A DNA stretch of 64,000 nt. Origin: Balneolaceae bacterium (GTDB lineage: Bacteria; Bacteroidota; Rhodothermia; Balneolales; Balneolaceae). The position numbers and the translations under genes are program-made. The stretch covers positions 1 through 64,000 of the forward strand of contig VEMX01000005.1 in NCBI GenBank assembly GCA_009711805.1, in the 5' to 3' direction. The notes under the pieces were generated by a model, which saw only the letters and a program-made list of their open reading frames with translations, made no database searches and was not told the origin of the DNA. Each line of letters opens with the position of its first letter. The stretch's first letter is position 1. Shown piece by piece: positions 42,967-51,909 of this stretch.

Positions 42967-44706
42967 ATGAGCAAAGGAGGGAGCCAGAATATTTCCCGCC
43001 TTCTTTTGATTACGCTGCTGCTTTCCGGGTTTAATATATCTTGTTCTACAACAAGTTGGATGGTCGTAAATGAAGAAGAGACCGACCGGGATGATTTTGA
43101 GCTGATCTCCACAGAACACTATTTCACCAGCCAGGGAGAAGTAACTCCGGATCATCCTGAAATCTCTGTTGAGTTGAAAGCAGTGAACACCTATGAATAC
43201 GTTCAGCGAATAAAAACCGAACGATTTGTGCAACAGTACAGGCCCCGCCTGGGATATGTACTGGCTGGAGCTGCCGGAGCCGGTTTATCCTATTATGCCG
43301 CCTTTTCAGATAAGCTCATTAAAACCCCTTCTGATCCACAGAAATATGCCCTTACGGCCACAGGCTCTACCTTACTTATGCTTTCTTTGATTAATATGGA
43401 ACCGGTAGGCGAAGCTGTTAAAACAGGGGAAAGCCGATTATTGAGAAAAACGGGAATCAAAACTGAGGTTGATACCACAGATGCCCAACTTGAAAGAACA
43501 GAAACTGCTCTGTTAAGGCTCACATATCAGAATGAAACACTGCTGGAAGAACAAAGGCCGTTTACAGGCAACAGTATTGAAGTGAACCTGGTTGAGGAGC
43601 TCAACGCCGAAAACCTGGATCCAAATGCAGATGATCCGCTTATAGTTCATACACGCTATAATGAGTTAGAACACATAGAACAAATTCCGGTTACATCGGT
43701 ATTTGAGAAATTCGCAGTTGTATCTTCCGAAATTACAGCCTTGAGAAATTCTCCGAAAATAAACCCAAATAATATTTTGACCGACCTGGGGAGGGGGAGT
43801 CAGCTAAAACTGGTATCCGAAGAAGGAGAATGGAGTAAAGTGATGTATGGCATTGCTGAGCACTGGGTACGCAACAGCGACGTATATACCATCTTACGGC
43901 CCTCTGAATTTGCTTCTGATTTGTCGGTTATTACGGTTAGCAAGATTCCTTTTGGAGCGGTAGATGTAGAACGTAACATCCCCCAAAACCCAGCCATATC
44001 GTTTAGTAAGGTAGGATTTGTATTGGCAAATCGCACATATTCGGGAGCGTTATCGGAACGCATATATGCTGAACGGGATTCACGCTTAATGCAAGAATAT
44101 TTCGAACATTCGCTGGGAATACGCGAGCGTAATATTGTATCTGCCGAAAATGTCTCTAATCATCAGCAATATGAGTCTGTAATTCGAGATCTCAGAAATA
44201 CCGTTTCTGTATCTGATTCTTTGCTTACAGTATACCTGAGTGGTTATGCAGAAGTGAAAAACTCTTCTATATATTTACTATCCAGCAACCAAGCAGAGGA
44301 AGACCCAAAATTATTGAATCTTAAAAATTTGTTTGAGGAAATAAATCGATTCTCACTGAACTCGCTTGTGGTATTTGCCGATCTTGATTTTTTGGGTTCA
44401 GGTGAAAGTCAGGCAGCTATGAATGAACTGGCAGAACTCATCAATAGAAAAATTCCCAGGTCCGTTATTATATATAGTTCCCAGGTAAACCAAAGGTCTG
44501 GTATGTATACTGCTTTGGATGGGGAACAGAAGAGACATAGTATCTTTACGTATTTTCTTGCGGAGGCTTTAAAAGAGGGAAATACAACAGTCCGGGATAT
44601 TTATAATCACCTGCAGAGAAATGTTTCTTTTACTTCGCGAAGGCTGTACGACCAGCCCCAAAACGTTAGTATTTACGGTAATCCCGACATCACAATTGCA
44701 GACTGA
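42967..44706 (+). CDS. SH3-domain lipoprotein with a degenerate caspase-like domain
   Basis: A lipoprotein. From the ATG at 42967 (579 residues) the lipobox is FNISC, C26; an upstream ATG at 42916 would add 17 residues. About 248-300 is a bacterial SH3-like domain (SQLKLVSEEGEWSKVMYG). About 348-575 resembles a caspase/C14 fold (YAERDSRLMQEYFEHSLGI, then strand, helix, strand). The catalytic His and Cys are not found: the YFSGHG-type motif is YLSGYA (Y427, A428) and the DAC-type motif is ADLD (D472, D474). So it is probably a pseudoprotease, perhaps a scaffold. It is embedded between ackA and a DMT-pta pair, overlapping the DMT start by 1 base. Confidence 0.7.
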   Translation: MSKGGSQNISRLLLITLLLSGFNISCSTTSWMVVNEEETDRDDFELISTEHYFTSQGEVTPDHPEISVELKAVNTYEYVQRIKTERFVQQYRPRLGYVLAGAAGAGLSYYAAFSDKLIKTPSDPQKYALTATGSTLLMLSLINMEPVGEAVKTGESRLLRKTGIKTEVDTTDAQLERTETALLRLTYQNETLLEEQRPFTGNSIEVNLVEELNAENLDPNADDPLIVHTRYNELEHIEQIPVTSVFEKFAVVSSEITALRNSPKINPNNILTDLGRGSQLKLVSEEGEWSKVMYGIAEHWVRNSDVYTILRPSEFASDLSVITVSKIPFGAVDVERNIPQNPAISFSKVGFVLANRTYSGALSERIYAERDSRLMQEYFEHSLGIRERNIVSAENVSNHQQYESVIRDLRNTVSVSDSLLTVYLSGYAEVKNSSIYLLSSNQAEEDPKLLNLKNLFEEINRFSLNSLVVFADLDFLGSGESQAAMNELAELINRKIPRSVIIYSSQVNQRSGMYTALDGEQKRHSIFTYFLAEALKEGNTTVRDIYNHLQRNVSFTSRRLYDQPQNVSIYGNPDITIAD

Positions 44707-45569
44707 TGAGCCTGTTTTATATAGCCGTAAGTATCATTTGTTCACTCTCGGTTGCCCAGTTCCTCAAGATAGCGGAAACAAAAAAAATCGGTGTATTTAA
44801 GATATTGGCGGTTAACTATTTAACAGCCTTTTTTATCAGCTACGCCAGTTCCAGTGAGAAGTATGATATTGTAGATTCCATGGCTGCATTGGATGGGTGG
44901 GTATACATACTGGCGGGTGTTTTAGGAATTATCTTCATTGCTAACCTGGCAGTATATAGCCGTTCTATTGATCGTATTGGGATGGGAATCAGTATCGCAG
45001 CTATGCGTATGTCGCTGATCTTTCCTATAGCATTGAGTCTGTGGGTGTTCAATGAATCGCTGGTTTGGATTCGATATGTTGGCATAGTAACGGCTTTTAT
45101 TGCTTTACTGCTGATGTTGCCCCGATTCACAAAGAAGAAAATAACAGGTATTTCAGACGCCTGGCTTCCTTTACTCATTTTCATAATGACAGGTTTTGCC
45201 GATTCGGGACTCAAGATTTATGAATCGGTATACTCTGCAGAAATTTCTGAGGGACTGTTCCTATCGGGATTGTTTTTGGTTTCTTTCATTTTTGGAATGG
45301 GGGTACTTATTTACCGCAGGGATCTTAAGTTTTCAGCCATAGAAATTGGTTATGGGGTAGCAACCGGGATCGTAAACTTATATTCATCTATATTTCTAAT
45401 TTATGCGCTCCAATCAATGCCTGGTTCGGTTGTTTTCCCCATTATTAATGTATGCCTGGTCATATTAGGTACATTTGTTGGAATTTGGTTTTGGAATGAT
45501 CAACCCACCAAGAAACAATGGTTCGGGCTTTTGGTCGCTATAATATCAATCTTATTATTAGTAGGATAA
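44706..45569 (+). CDS. EamA/DMT-family transporter
   Basis: A protein of 287 residues with ten hydrophobic segments in two related halves, as in EamA/drug-metabolite transporters. It starts at the ATG that overlaps the previous stop (TGATG), and its stop is followed directly by the pta ATG, so it is in the ackA-pta run. Substrate unknown; the position among acetate genes hints at a metabolite exporter, which is inference. Confidence 0.85.
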   Translation: MSLFYIAVSIICSLSVAQFLKIAETKKIGVFKILAVNYLTAFFISYASSSEKYDIVDSMAALDGWVYILAGVLGIIFIANLAVYSRSIDRIGMGISIAAMRMSLIFPIALSLWVFNESLVWIRYVGIVTAFIALLLMLPRFTKKKITGISDAWLPLLIFIMTGFADSGLKIYESVYSAEISEGLFLSGLFLVSFIFGMGVLIYRRDLKFSAIEIGYGVATGIVNLYSSIFLIYALQSMPGSVVFPIINVCLVILGTFVGIWFWNDQPTKKQWFGLLVAIISILLLVG

Positions 45570-46529
45570 ATGAAAGTCATTAAACAAATAAGAGAACGTG
45601 CTGCATCTCAGAATAAACGAATTGTATTGCCCCGATCTTCGGATCCAAGGGTAGTGGAGGCTGCTAAATACCTGGAACGCCAGGCACTCTGTGAGGTGAT
45701 TTTAATCCAGAATGAAAACGCTGTCGTCGATGATATTAAGGGTATTGAACTGATAATCCCCGGCCAGAGCAAGCAGTTAGAGACCTATGCCCGGGATTTT
45801 TATGAAAGAAGAAAACATAAGGGAATCTCCATTGAAGAAGCCCGGCAAATATTGTTAGATCCGCTGTATTTCGGAGCCGCTATGGTGGCTGCCGGAGATG
45901 CAGACGGATGTGTGGCCGGATCAGTATCTACGACCGGAGATGTACTGCGGGCAGCCATCCAAACCATTGGTTTACAGGAAGGATCAGAAGTGGTTTCCAG
46001 TATTTTCCTGATGAGCTTTGAAGATGGCAGGAACTACACCTACGGAGACTGTGCGGTTGTTCCTTACCCCAATGCTGATCAACTTGCTACTATTGCAGCC
46101 GATTCAGCCAATACCCATCAGCGATTAACCGGAGAGGTCCCAAAAGTAGCTATGCTCTCTTTTTCAACCAAGGGAAGTGCCGAACATGAACGCATTGAAT
46201 TGGTGCGTGCAGCCCTTCAAAAAATCAAAAACAACAATCCGGACTTAATGGTTGATGGCGAAATGCAATTTGATGCAGCTATAATTGAAAATGTTGCTCA
46301 AAGAAAAGCCCCTGCTTCTGAAGTGGCAGGACAGGCGAATGTGTTTATATATCCCAACCTGGATGCCGGTAACATTGCCTATAAAATAACCGAACGACTG
46401 GCAGGCGCCACTGCTACCGGCCCTGTTATTCAAGGATTGGCTAAACCCATGATGGATCTGTCGAGAGGTTGTTCATGGGAAGATATTGTGAATACGGTTT
46501 GTGTTTGCTCGCTAATGAGTGAGAGATAA
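45570..46529 (+). CDS. pta: phosphate acetyltransferase
   Basis: A protein of 319 residues, a single PTA/PTB domain, so the short form lacking the N-terminal DRTGG-type part. It converts acetyl-CoA plus phosphate to acetyl phosphate, the partner reaction of AckA. Family marks include RIVLPRSSDPRVVEAAKYL, ADGCVAGSVSTTGDVLRAAIQTIG, SFSTKGSAEHERIELVR, VDGEMQFDAAI and the C-terminal ANVFIYPNLDAGNIAYKI...GPVIQGLAKPMMDLSRG. It directly follows the DMT gene. Confidence 0.95.
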   Translation: MKVIKQIRERAASQNKRIVLPRSSDPRVVEAAKYLERQALCEVILIQNENAVVDDIKGIELIIPGQSKQLETYARDFYERRKHKGISIEEARQILLDPLYFGAAMVAAGDADGCVAGSVSTTGDVLRAAIQTIGLQEGSEVVSSIFLMSFEDGRNYTYGDCAVVPYPNADQLATIAADSANTHQRLTGEVPKVAMLSFSTKGSAEHERIELVRAALQKIKNNNPDLMVDGEMQFDAAIIENVAQRKAPASEVAGQANVFIYPNLDAGNIAYKITERLAGATATGPVIQGLAKPMMDLSRGCSWEDIVNTVCVCSLMSER

Positions 46530-46575
46530 TAGAACACCCGTTCAGTTCGGAAACGAAGTTATATAATAAGCCCCA

Positions 46576-46604
46576 CGGTCTGCCGGCTCCAAGCCGTCTG
46601 ACCG
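46576..46604 (+). repeat. hairpin after pta
   Basis: CGGTC-TGC-CGGC and GCCG-TCT-GACCG pair around a TCCAA loop. There is no T-run, so it is not a classical terminator. The motif family recurs at 46654 and loosely at 190-202. Confidence 0.45.
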
Positions 46605-46653
46605 ATTCTTCGATTCGGGCAACCAACCACGTCTATTTCGGGGCCTAATTCAT

Positions 46654-46680
46654 CGATCAGACCGGCGATCGGTCAGATCG
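46654..46680 (+). repeat. strong inverted repeat after pta
   Basis: CGATC-A-GACCG (46654-46664) and CGGTC-A-GATCG (46670-46680) pair with one A-A mismatch around GCGAT. It lies between pta and suf, with no T-run. It could be a repeat-type hairpin, transcript-end element or protein site. Confidence 0.5.
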
Positions 46681-46797
46681 GGTACGGAGTTGTGTACCTG
46701 ACAATAGCCTATCCCAACAATAGAAATTCTCAATGACTTCTGGTTTAGTTGTGAAGACTATATTTCGTATATTTAGAATCGATATAAAAAAGGAAGC

Positions 46798-46872
46798 ATG
46801 AACAGCATATTTTTTGTGGACATTTGGCTGTTTTTGATGTGTGAAATAAGAAGAATTTTTAAACCTAATTAA
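46798..46872 (+). CDS. possible 24-residue leader peptide before sufB
   Basis: ATG with AAAAAGGAAG just upstream, 24 codons, then TAA three bases before the sufB ATG. The predicted peptide (MNSIFFVDIWLFLMCEIRRI...) is hydrophobic, with one Cys and two Arg codons near its end. Translation of it would couple to sufB. It may equally be chance. Confidence 0.35.
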   Translation: MNSIFFVDIWLFLMCEIRRIFKPN

Positions 46873-46875
46873 CGA

Positions 46876-48318
46876 ATGAGCGAAACAGAAGCTTTAGAAT
46901 CGATGATCGGTGAAGAGTATAAGTATGGCTTCAGCACCGATGTTGAATATGAAGAATTTCCTAAAGGACTTAACGAAGATATCATCCGGGAACTGTCGGC
47001 CCGTAAAGAGGAGCCGGAATGGATGCTCGAATTTCGTTTAAAAGCTTACCGTGGCTGGAAAGAGATGGTAGAACCGGATTGGTTTAATGCCACCTATGAG
47101 AAACCTAAATTCGATACCCTTCAGTATTACTCAGCTCCAAAAAACAAACCCAAACTGGATAGCCTGGATGATGTTGATCCTAAAATCCGGGAAACTTATG
47201 AAAAGTTGGGCATTCCCCTGGAAGAACAAAAAGCATTAGCCGGTGTTGCTGTAGATGCAGTATTTGATAGTGTTTCTGTGTTTACATCTTTCAAAGAGAA
47301 GCTGGCAGAAGCGGGAGTGATATTCTGCTCTATTTCTGAAGCCATCCAAAATCACCCGGAATTGGTGAAAAAATATATGGGTTCTGTAGTTCCTGCCCGC
47401 GATAACTTTTATGCCGCTCTGAACTCAGCGGTATTCTCAGATGGATCGTTCTGTTATGTACCAAAAGACACGATTTGTCCGATGGAACTTTCTACTTATT
47501 TCCGCATCAATAATATGAATTCCGGGCAATTTGAAAGAACGCTGATTATTGCCGAGGATAATTCTCATGTAAGCTATCTCGAAGGGTGTACGGCTCCTAT
47601 GTATGATGAACACCAGCTGCATGCCGCCGTTGTGGAACTTGTAGCTCTCGAAAATGCTGAAATTAAGTATTCTACCATACAAAACTGGTATGCCGGTGAT
47701 GAAGACGGAAAAGGCGGTATTTACAATTTTGTAACCAAGCGTGGTGCCTGCCGGGGTAAAAATTCCAAGATTTCATGGACTCAGCTTGAAACCGGATCTG
47801 CAGTAACACTGAAATACCCAAGTGTGATTCTGCAGGGAGATAATTCTGTTGGAGAGTTTTACTCTGTAGCCGTAACTAACATGCGACAACAGGCCGATAC
47901 CGGAACTAAAATGATTCACCTTGGCAAAAACACCAAGAGTACTATTATCTCCAAAGGGATCTCAGCAGGAAATTCAGATAACAGCTATCGTGGTGAAGTA
48001 AAGATTTCCAAAAAAGCAGACGGAGCCCGAAATTATTCGGTTTGTGACTCTATGTTAATTGGACAAACCTGTGGGGCACATACATTCCCGTACATTTCCT
48101 CAGAAAACCCCACGGCAAGTGTGGAGCACGAGGCTTCAACCTCAAGAGTGGGAGAGGAACAAATCTTCTATCTGATGCAGCGCGGTATTAGTGAACAAGA
48201 TGCCATTTCGATGATAGTAAATGGATTTGTGAAGGAAGTACTGAAAGAGCTTCCACTTGAATTTGCAACCGAAGCAAACGCTCTGCTCAACGTAAAACTT
48301 GAAGGTAGTGTTGGATAA
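46876..48318 (+). CDS. sufB: Fe-S cluster assembly scaffold subunit SufB
   Basis: A protein of 480 residues, the scaffold of the SufBCD complex that builds and delivers Fe-S clusters. The central beta-helix has [28 protein letters not shown] and [28 protein letters not shown]. The C-terminal part includes [18 protein letters not shown] with the conserved Cys, and [29 protein letters not shown]. Length matches the family. First gene of the suf run, followed by 153 bases before sufC. Confidence 0.97.
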   Translation: MSETEALESMIGEEYKYGFSTDVEYEEFPKGLNEDIIRELSARKEEPEWMLEFRLKAYRGWKEMVEPDWFNATYEKPKFDTLQYYSAPKNKPKLDSLDDVDPKIRETYEKLGIPLEEQKALAGVAVDAVFDSVSVFTSFKEKLAEAGVIFCSISEAIQNHPELVKKYMGSVVPARDNFYAALNSAVFSDGSFCYVPKDTICPMELSTYFRINNMNSGQFERTLIIAEDNSHVSYLEGCTAPMYDEHQLHAAVVELVALENAEIKYSTIQNWYAGDEDGKGGIYNFVTKRGACRGKNSKISWTQLETGSAVTLKYPSVILQGDNSVGEFYSVAVTNMRQQADTGTKMIHLGKNTKSTIISKGISAGNSDNSYRGEVKISKKADGARNYSVCDSMLIGQTCGAHTFPYISSENPTASVEHEASTSRVGEEQIFYLMQRGISEQDAISMIVNGFVKEVLKELPLEFATEANALLNVKLEGSVG

Positions 48319-48471
48319 ATGATCAAGCCAGCTCTCTTCAGTGGTTATCCTGGACTAATTGCAGAACCTGAAGTAACCTCTGAATACTGAATCCTCAAAA
48401 GATCCCGAAATAACTTGGGATATATGACTACAAAAAGAACTTAAATCAATAAACAGAAAAACAGAATTAAA
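48319..48471. other. gap between sufB and sufC with a small hairpin
   Basis: A 23-codon frame begins right after the sufB stop but has no family look. ATCCC (48402-48406) and GGGAT (48417-48421) form a weak hairpin. A purine-rich run leads to the GTG start of sufC. Confidence 0.35.
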
Positions 48472-49245
48472 GTGTTAGAGATAAAAAACTTACACGCCGT
48501 TGTTGAAGGCGAAGACATTGAAATTTTAAAGGGTGTTGATCTAACCATTAACAAAGGTGAGATTCATGCTATTATGGGACCAAACGGAAGCGGTAAAAGT
48601 ACCCTTTCAAAAGTGGTTGCAGGCCACCCCGAATATGAAGTAACCAAAGGTGAAATCCTTTTTGAAGGTGAAGACATAACTGAACTTGATGCCGATGAGC
48701 GCGCGCATTTGGGCTTGTTTCTGGCTTTTCAGTACCCGGTAGAAGTGCCTGGTATTACGAATAAAACATTGCTTCGCGAATCTTATAACACTATCGCCCG
48801 CTCCAATGGGAAAGAGGAACTTGATCCGCTCGAGTTTGAAGATTACCTAAAGAGCAAGCTGGAGATCATTGATATGAAAGATTCTTTCCTGGAAAGAAGT
48901 ATCAATACTGGATTTTCTGGTGGTGAGAAAAAGAAAAATGAAGTCTTCCAGATGGCGGTACTGAATCCTAAACTTGCTTTTATGGATGAAACCGATTCTG
49001 GTCTTGATATTGATGCGCTTAAAATTGTAGCTGATGGTATCAATAAAATTGCCGGCGGTGAAAATGCTATCGTTCTTGTTACTCACTATCAGCGGCTGCT
49101 TAATTATGTTAAACCTGATTATGTACACGTAATGATAGATGGCAAATTTGTTAAATCTGGCGACAGAAAACTTGCTCTTGAGCTTGAAGATCAGGGATAT
49201 GATTGGTTAGAAAACAAAACAATGGTAAACGGAGAGGCTCAATAA
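48472..49245 (+). CDS. sufC: Fe-S assembly ATPase SufC
   Basis: An ABC-type ATPase of 257 residues that binds SufB and SufD and drives their rearrangement. Walker A is GPNGSGKST, the ABC signature is FSGGEKKKNEV and Walker B is LAFMDETDSGLD. It starts with GTG. It lies one base before sufD, so the pair is tightly coupled. Confidence 0.97.
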   Translation: MLEIKNLHAVVEGEDIEILKGVDLTINKGEIHAIMGPNGSGKSTLSKVVAGHPEYEVTKGEILFEGEDITELDADERAHLGLFLAFQYPVEVPGITNKTLLRESYNTIARSNGKEELDPLEFEDYLKSKLEIIDMKDSFLERSINTGFSGGEKKKNEVFQMAVLNPKLAFMDETDSGLDIDALKIVADGINKIAGGENAIVLVTHYQRLLNYVKPDYVHVMIDGKFVKSGDRKLALELEDQGYDWLENKTMVNGEAQ

Positions 49246-49246
49246 A

Positions 49247-50578
49247 ATGAGTATAGCTGTTAAAGAAAAAGAAACCATACTGGAATTTTTGGAGGCGAAG
49301 TTTGACCCTTCTGAGGTTGAAGTTATTTCTTCAATTAATGAAAAGGGGATTCGCAATGTGAATGACTTTGCATTTCCTACCAAAAAAGATGAGGAATGGA
49401 GATTTACGGATCTCAGATCCATAAGTCGAAACCATTTTGTTCCTGTCGACCAAGCCGGTGCAAAGGACGTTGGAGATATCAGTCAGTATTACCTGCCTGA
49501 GGCTCTGAACAGTCGTCTTGTATTTGTAAATGGCGTATTTGATGCCAAACGCTCCGACATTAGTTCCTTGTCCGACAATATCACTATTGGAAGACTAAGC
49601 GAACAGGGCGATAATGAAGCAGTAAAGGAACACCTGGATGCTTATACGAACTATGATGAAGATAAAGACGCTTTTGCCGCGTTGAATGATGCCCATTTCA
49701 GAGATGGCGCCTTTATTCACATTCCCGAAGAGACCAAAACGGAATCTCCAATCCATATTTTGAACATTTTTACGGATGCGGATAAAGCTTTTTATGCCAC
49801 TCCGCGAGTATTGTTTGTAGGGGAGAAGTATTCTAAAGCTACCATTGTAGAAGAGCATATAGGCCTTGCAGATAATGAATATCTGAACGTACCAGTATCA
49901 GAATATAAGCTGTTTGAAGGGGCGCATGTACACCATGCCCGCATTCAGCGAGATAGTAAAAAGGCATCGCATGTATCGCGGCCTATTGCCAACCTTGAAC
50001 AACATGCGGAATATCACTCATATACGATCTGCCTGGGAGCCAAACTCTTCAGAAATGATCCACGTGTTGTTCAAAATGCAGAGGAAGTAGATTTTACGGT
50101 TGATGCGTTGGTACTTATAGATGGAGAACAGATTGCGGATACGCATTCCATAATGGATCACCGCAGGGCTCATGCAAATAGTCACCAGCTGCACAAAGTG
50201 GTAGTGAATGACAATGCACACTCTATTTTTAACGGAAAGATTTTTGTAGCCAGAGATGCACAAAAAATTGATTCTTTTCAGGAAAACAGAAACCTCTTGC
50301 TTTCCGTTGATGGTAAAGTAAACACCAAGCCACAGCTGGAAATTTTTGCAGATGATGTACTTTGTTCACACGGAGCCACTATCGGGCAATTAAGTGATGA
50401 TGAAGTGTTTTACCTGCAGAGCCGTGGTTTAACCGAACAAAAATCACGGGAACTGCTGGTATATGCATTCACATTGGAAAGTATAGAGAGTATGGAAGTT
50501 GAATCGGTTCATAAACTTCTTTTAGATGAAGTAATTAAATACACAAATCGCGACGAAGAATTTGTTGCGGTAGGGTAA
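49247..50578 (+). CDS. sufD: Fe-S assembly protein SufD
   Basis: A protein of 443 residues. The N-terminal helical part (~1-100; AFPTKKDEEWRFTDLRSI) and the SufBD beta-helix (~170-400) with ADTHSIMDHRRAHANSHQLHKVVVND and FNGKIFVARDAQKIDSFQENRNLLLS are typical, as is the HGATIGQLSDDEVFYLQSRGL ending. SufD lets iron enter the SufBCD scaffold. It starts one base after sufC. Confidence 0.96.
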   Translation: MSIAVKEKETILEFLEAKFDPSEVEVISSINEKGIRNVNDFAFPTKKDEEWRFTDLRSISRNHFVPVDQAGAKDVGDISQYYLPEALNSRLVFVNGVFDAKRSDISSLSDNITIGRLSEQGDNEAVKEHLDAYTNYDEDKDAFAALNDAHFRDGAFIHIPEETKTESPIHILNIFTDADKAFYATPRVLFVGEKYSKATIVEEHIGLADNEYLNVPVSEYKLFEGAHVHHARIQRDSKKASHVSRPIANLEQHAEYHSYTICLGAKLFRNDPRVVQNAEEVDFTVDALVLIDGEQIADTHSIMDHRRAHANSHQLHKVVVNDNAHSIFNGKIFVARDAQKIDSFQENRNLLLSVDGKVNTKPQLEIFADDVLCSHGATIGQLSDDEVFYLQSRGLTEQKSRELLVYAFTLESIESMEVESVHKLLLDEVIKYTNRDEEFVAVG

Positions 50579-50594
50579 TCAAAATATAAGGGTT

Positions 50595-50618
50595 ATCCCG
50601 GGGCTGGTGCCTGGGGAT
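50595..50618 (+). repeat. hairpin between sufD and sufS
   Basis: ATCCC (50595-50599) pairs with GGGAT (50614-50618), and GGC (50602-50604) with GCC (50609-50611) around TGGT. It overlaps an in-frame ATG at 50617, which argues that the ATG at 50641 is the real sufS start. Confidence 0.45.
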
Positions 50619-50640
50619 GGCCACCACAGAGGTCTTAGTG

Positions 50641-51894
50641 ATGGAAGATACAATTAAAAAAGACACTACCCGGCTTACCACAGACTGGCAGGCCGTACGC
50701 AAGCAGTTCCCTGTACTTCAACAAAAAGTACATGGGCAGCCCTTGGTATATCTCGATAATGGCGCTTCCAGCCAAATGCCCCAGTCTACTATTGACCGCA
50801 TCAACCGATACCATTCCGCAGAACACTCTAATGTGCACCGGGGCATACATACGTTGAGCCAGCGCGGAACCGATTATTATGAAGAGACGCGTAAAAAGGT
50901 AAAGAAATTCATCAATGCTCGTCACCTGGAAGAAGTTATTTATACGACTGGAACTACAGACTCCATTAACCTGGTAGCTCAAAGCTATGGCCGTAAGTAT
51001 TTTCGTGAGGGGGATGAGATTATACTCTCTGAGATGGAACATCATGCTAATATTGTGCCCTGGCAAATGATTGCCGAACAAACGGGAGCCGTGTTAAGGG
51101 TGATACCAATGACCGATAACGGAGAGCTCAAAATGGACGATTTTCATCATTTGCTCTCGGATCGCACAAAGATGGTGGCCGTGGTGCACGTATCAAATGC
51201 TTTGGGTACCATCAACCCGGTTGAGGAGATTATTGAAGCAGCTCATGCCAGAGATATTCCTGTACTGTTGGACGGAGCCCAGGCCGTACCTCATTCTGTA
51301 GTAGATATGCAGAAACTGGATGTAGATTTCTATGCATTTTCAGCACATAAGATGTGTGGCCCTACAGGCTTTGGAATACTGTATGGTAAAAAGGAGTTAT
51401 TGCAAGAAATGCCTCCATATCGTGGAGGAGGGGATATGATTGACAAGGTGACCTTTGAAAAAACCACCTGGAACGATCTTCCCCATAAGTTTGAAGCCGG
51501 AACCCCCCCCATAGCAGTAGGAATTGGACTGGGAACTTCTCTTGATTACCTCAATGAAATTGGCATGGAGCAGATAGAGGCCCGTGAGCATGAACTTCTG
51601 GATTATGCAACACAGGAACTTTCAAAAATTGAAGATGTTCGTATTATTGGGAGTTCAGCCAAAAAAGCTTCTGTTATTTCTTTTCTGATTGGCGATATTC
51701 ACCCAACGGATGCCGGAACTATCCTGGACCAGAAAGGAATTGCGGTACGAACCGGACATCATTGTGCACAGCCGGTAATGCAGCACTATAACATTCCGGG
51801 AACCGTTAGAGCATCGCTCTCATTTTATAATAATGAGGAAGATATAGACCGATTGGTAGAAGGAATTAAATACGTTAAAGAATTTTTTGGATAA
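50641..51894 (+). CDS. sufS: cysteine desulfurase SufS
   Basis: A protein of 417 residues from the ATG at 50641, preceded by AGAGG (50628-50632); an ATG at 50617 would add 8 residues but lies inside a hairpin. It is a PLP enzyme that takes sulfur from cysteine. PLP lysine K237 is in FSAHKMCGP, and the sulfur-accepting C375 is in RTGHHCAQP. This is the group II (SufS) form. No SufE or SufU partner gene is in the window. Confidence 0.96.
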   Translation: MEDTIKKDTTRLTTDWQAVRKQFPVLQQKVHGQPLVYLDNGASSQMPQSTIDRINRYHSAEHSNVHRGIHTLSQRGTDYYEETRKKVKKFINARHLEEVIYTTGTTDSINLVAQSYGRKYFREGDEIILSEMEHHANIVPWQMIAEQTGAVLRVIPMTDNGELKMDDFHHLLSDRTKMVAVVHVSNALGTINPVEEIIEAAHARDIPVLLDGAQAVPHSVVDMQKLDVDFYAFSAHKMCGPTGFGILYGKKELLQEMPPYRGGGDMIDKVTFEKTTWNDLPHKFEAGTPPIAVGIGLGTSLDYLNEIGMEQIEAREHELLDYATQELSKIEDVRIIGSSAKKASVISFLIGDIHPTDAGTILDQKGIAVRTGHHCAQPVMQHYNIPGTVRASLSFYNNEEDIDRLVEGIKYVKEFFG

Positions 51895-51895
51895 C

Positions 51896-51903
51896 AAAGG
51901 AGA
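51896..51903 (+). promoter_or_regulatory. strong ribosome binding site for the Nfu gene
   Basis: AAAGGAGA six bases before the ATG at 51910, in the 15-base gap after sufS. Confidence 0.6.
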
Positions 51904-51909
51904 ATCAAA

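Larger units (their letters stand above)
46530..46797. other. intergenic region between pta and the suf operon
   Basis: It holds two hairpins (46576 and 46654) and, at the right, an AT-rich stretch (46755-46790: TATATTTCGTATATTTAGAA) that is likely to contain the suf promoter. I see no clear Fur- or IscR-type operator. No coding sequence is convincing. Confidence 0.45.

Noticed and set aside
48319-48390. 23-codon frame starting at the sufB stop
   Set aside because: No recognisable motif and no conservation evidence; starts by overlap with a stop are common by chance.
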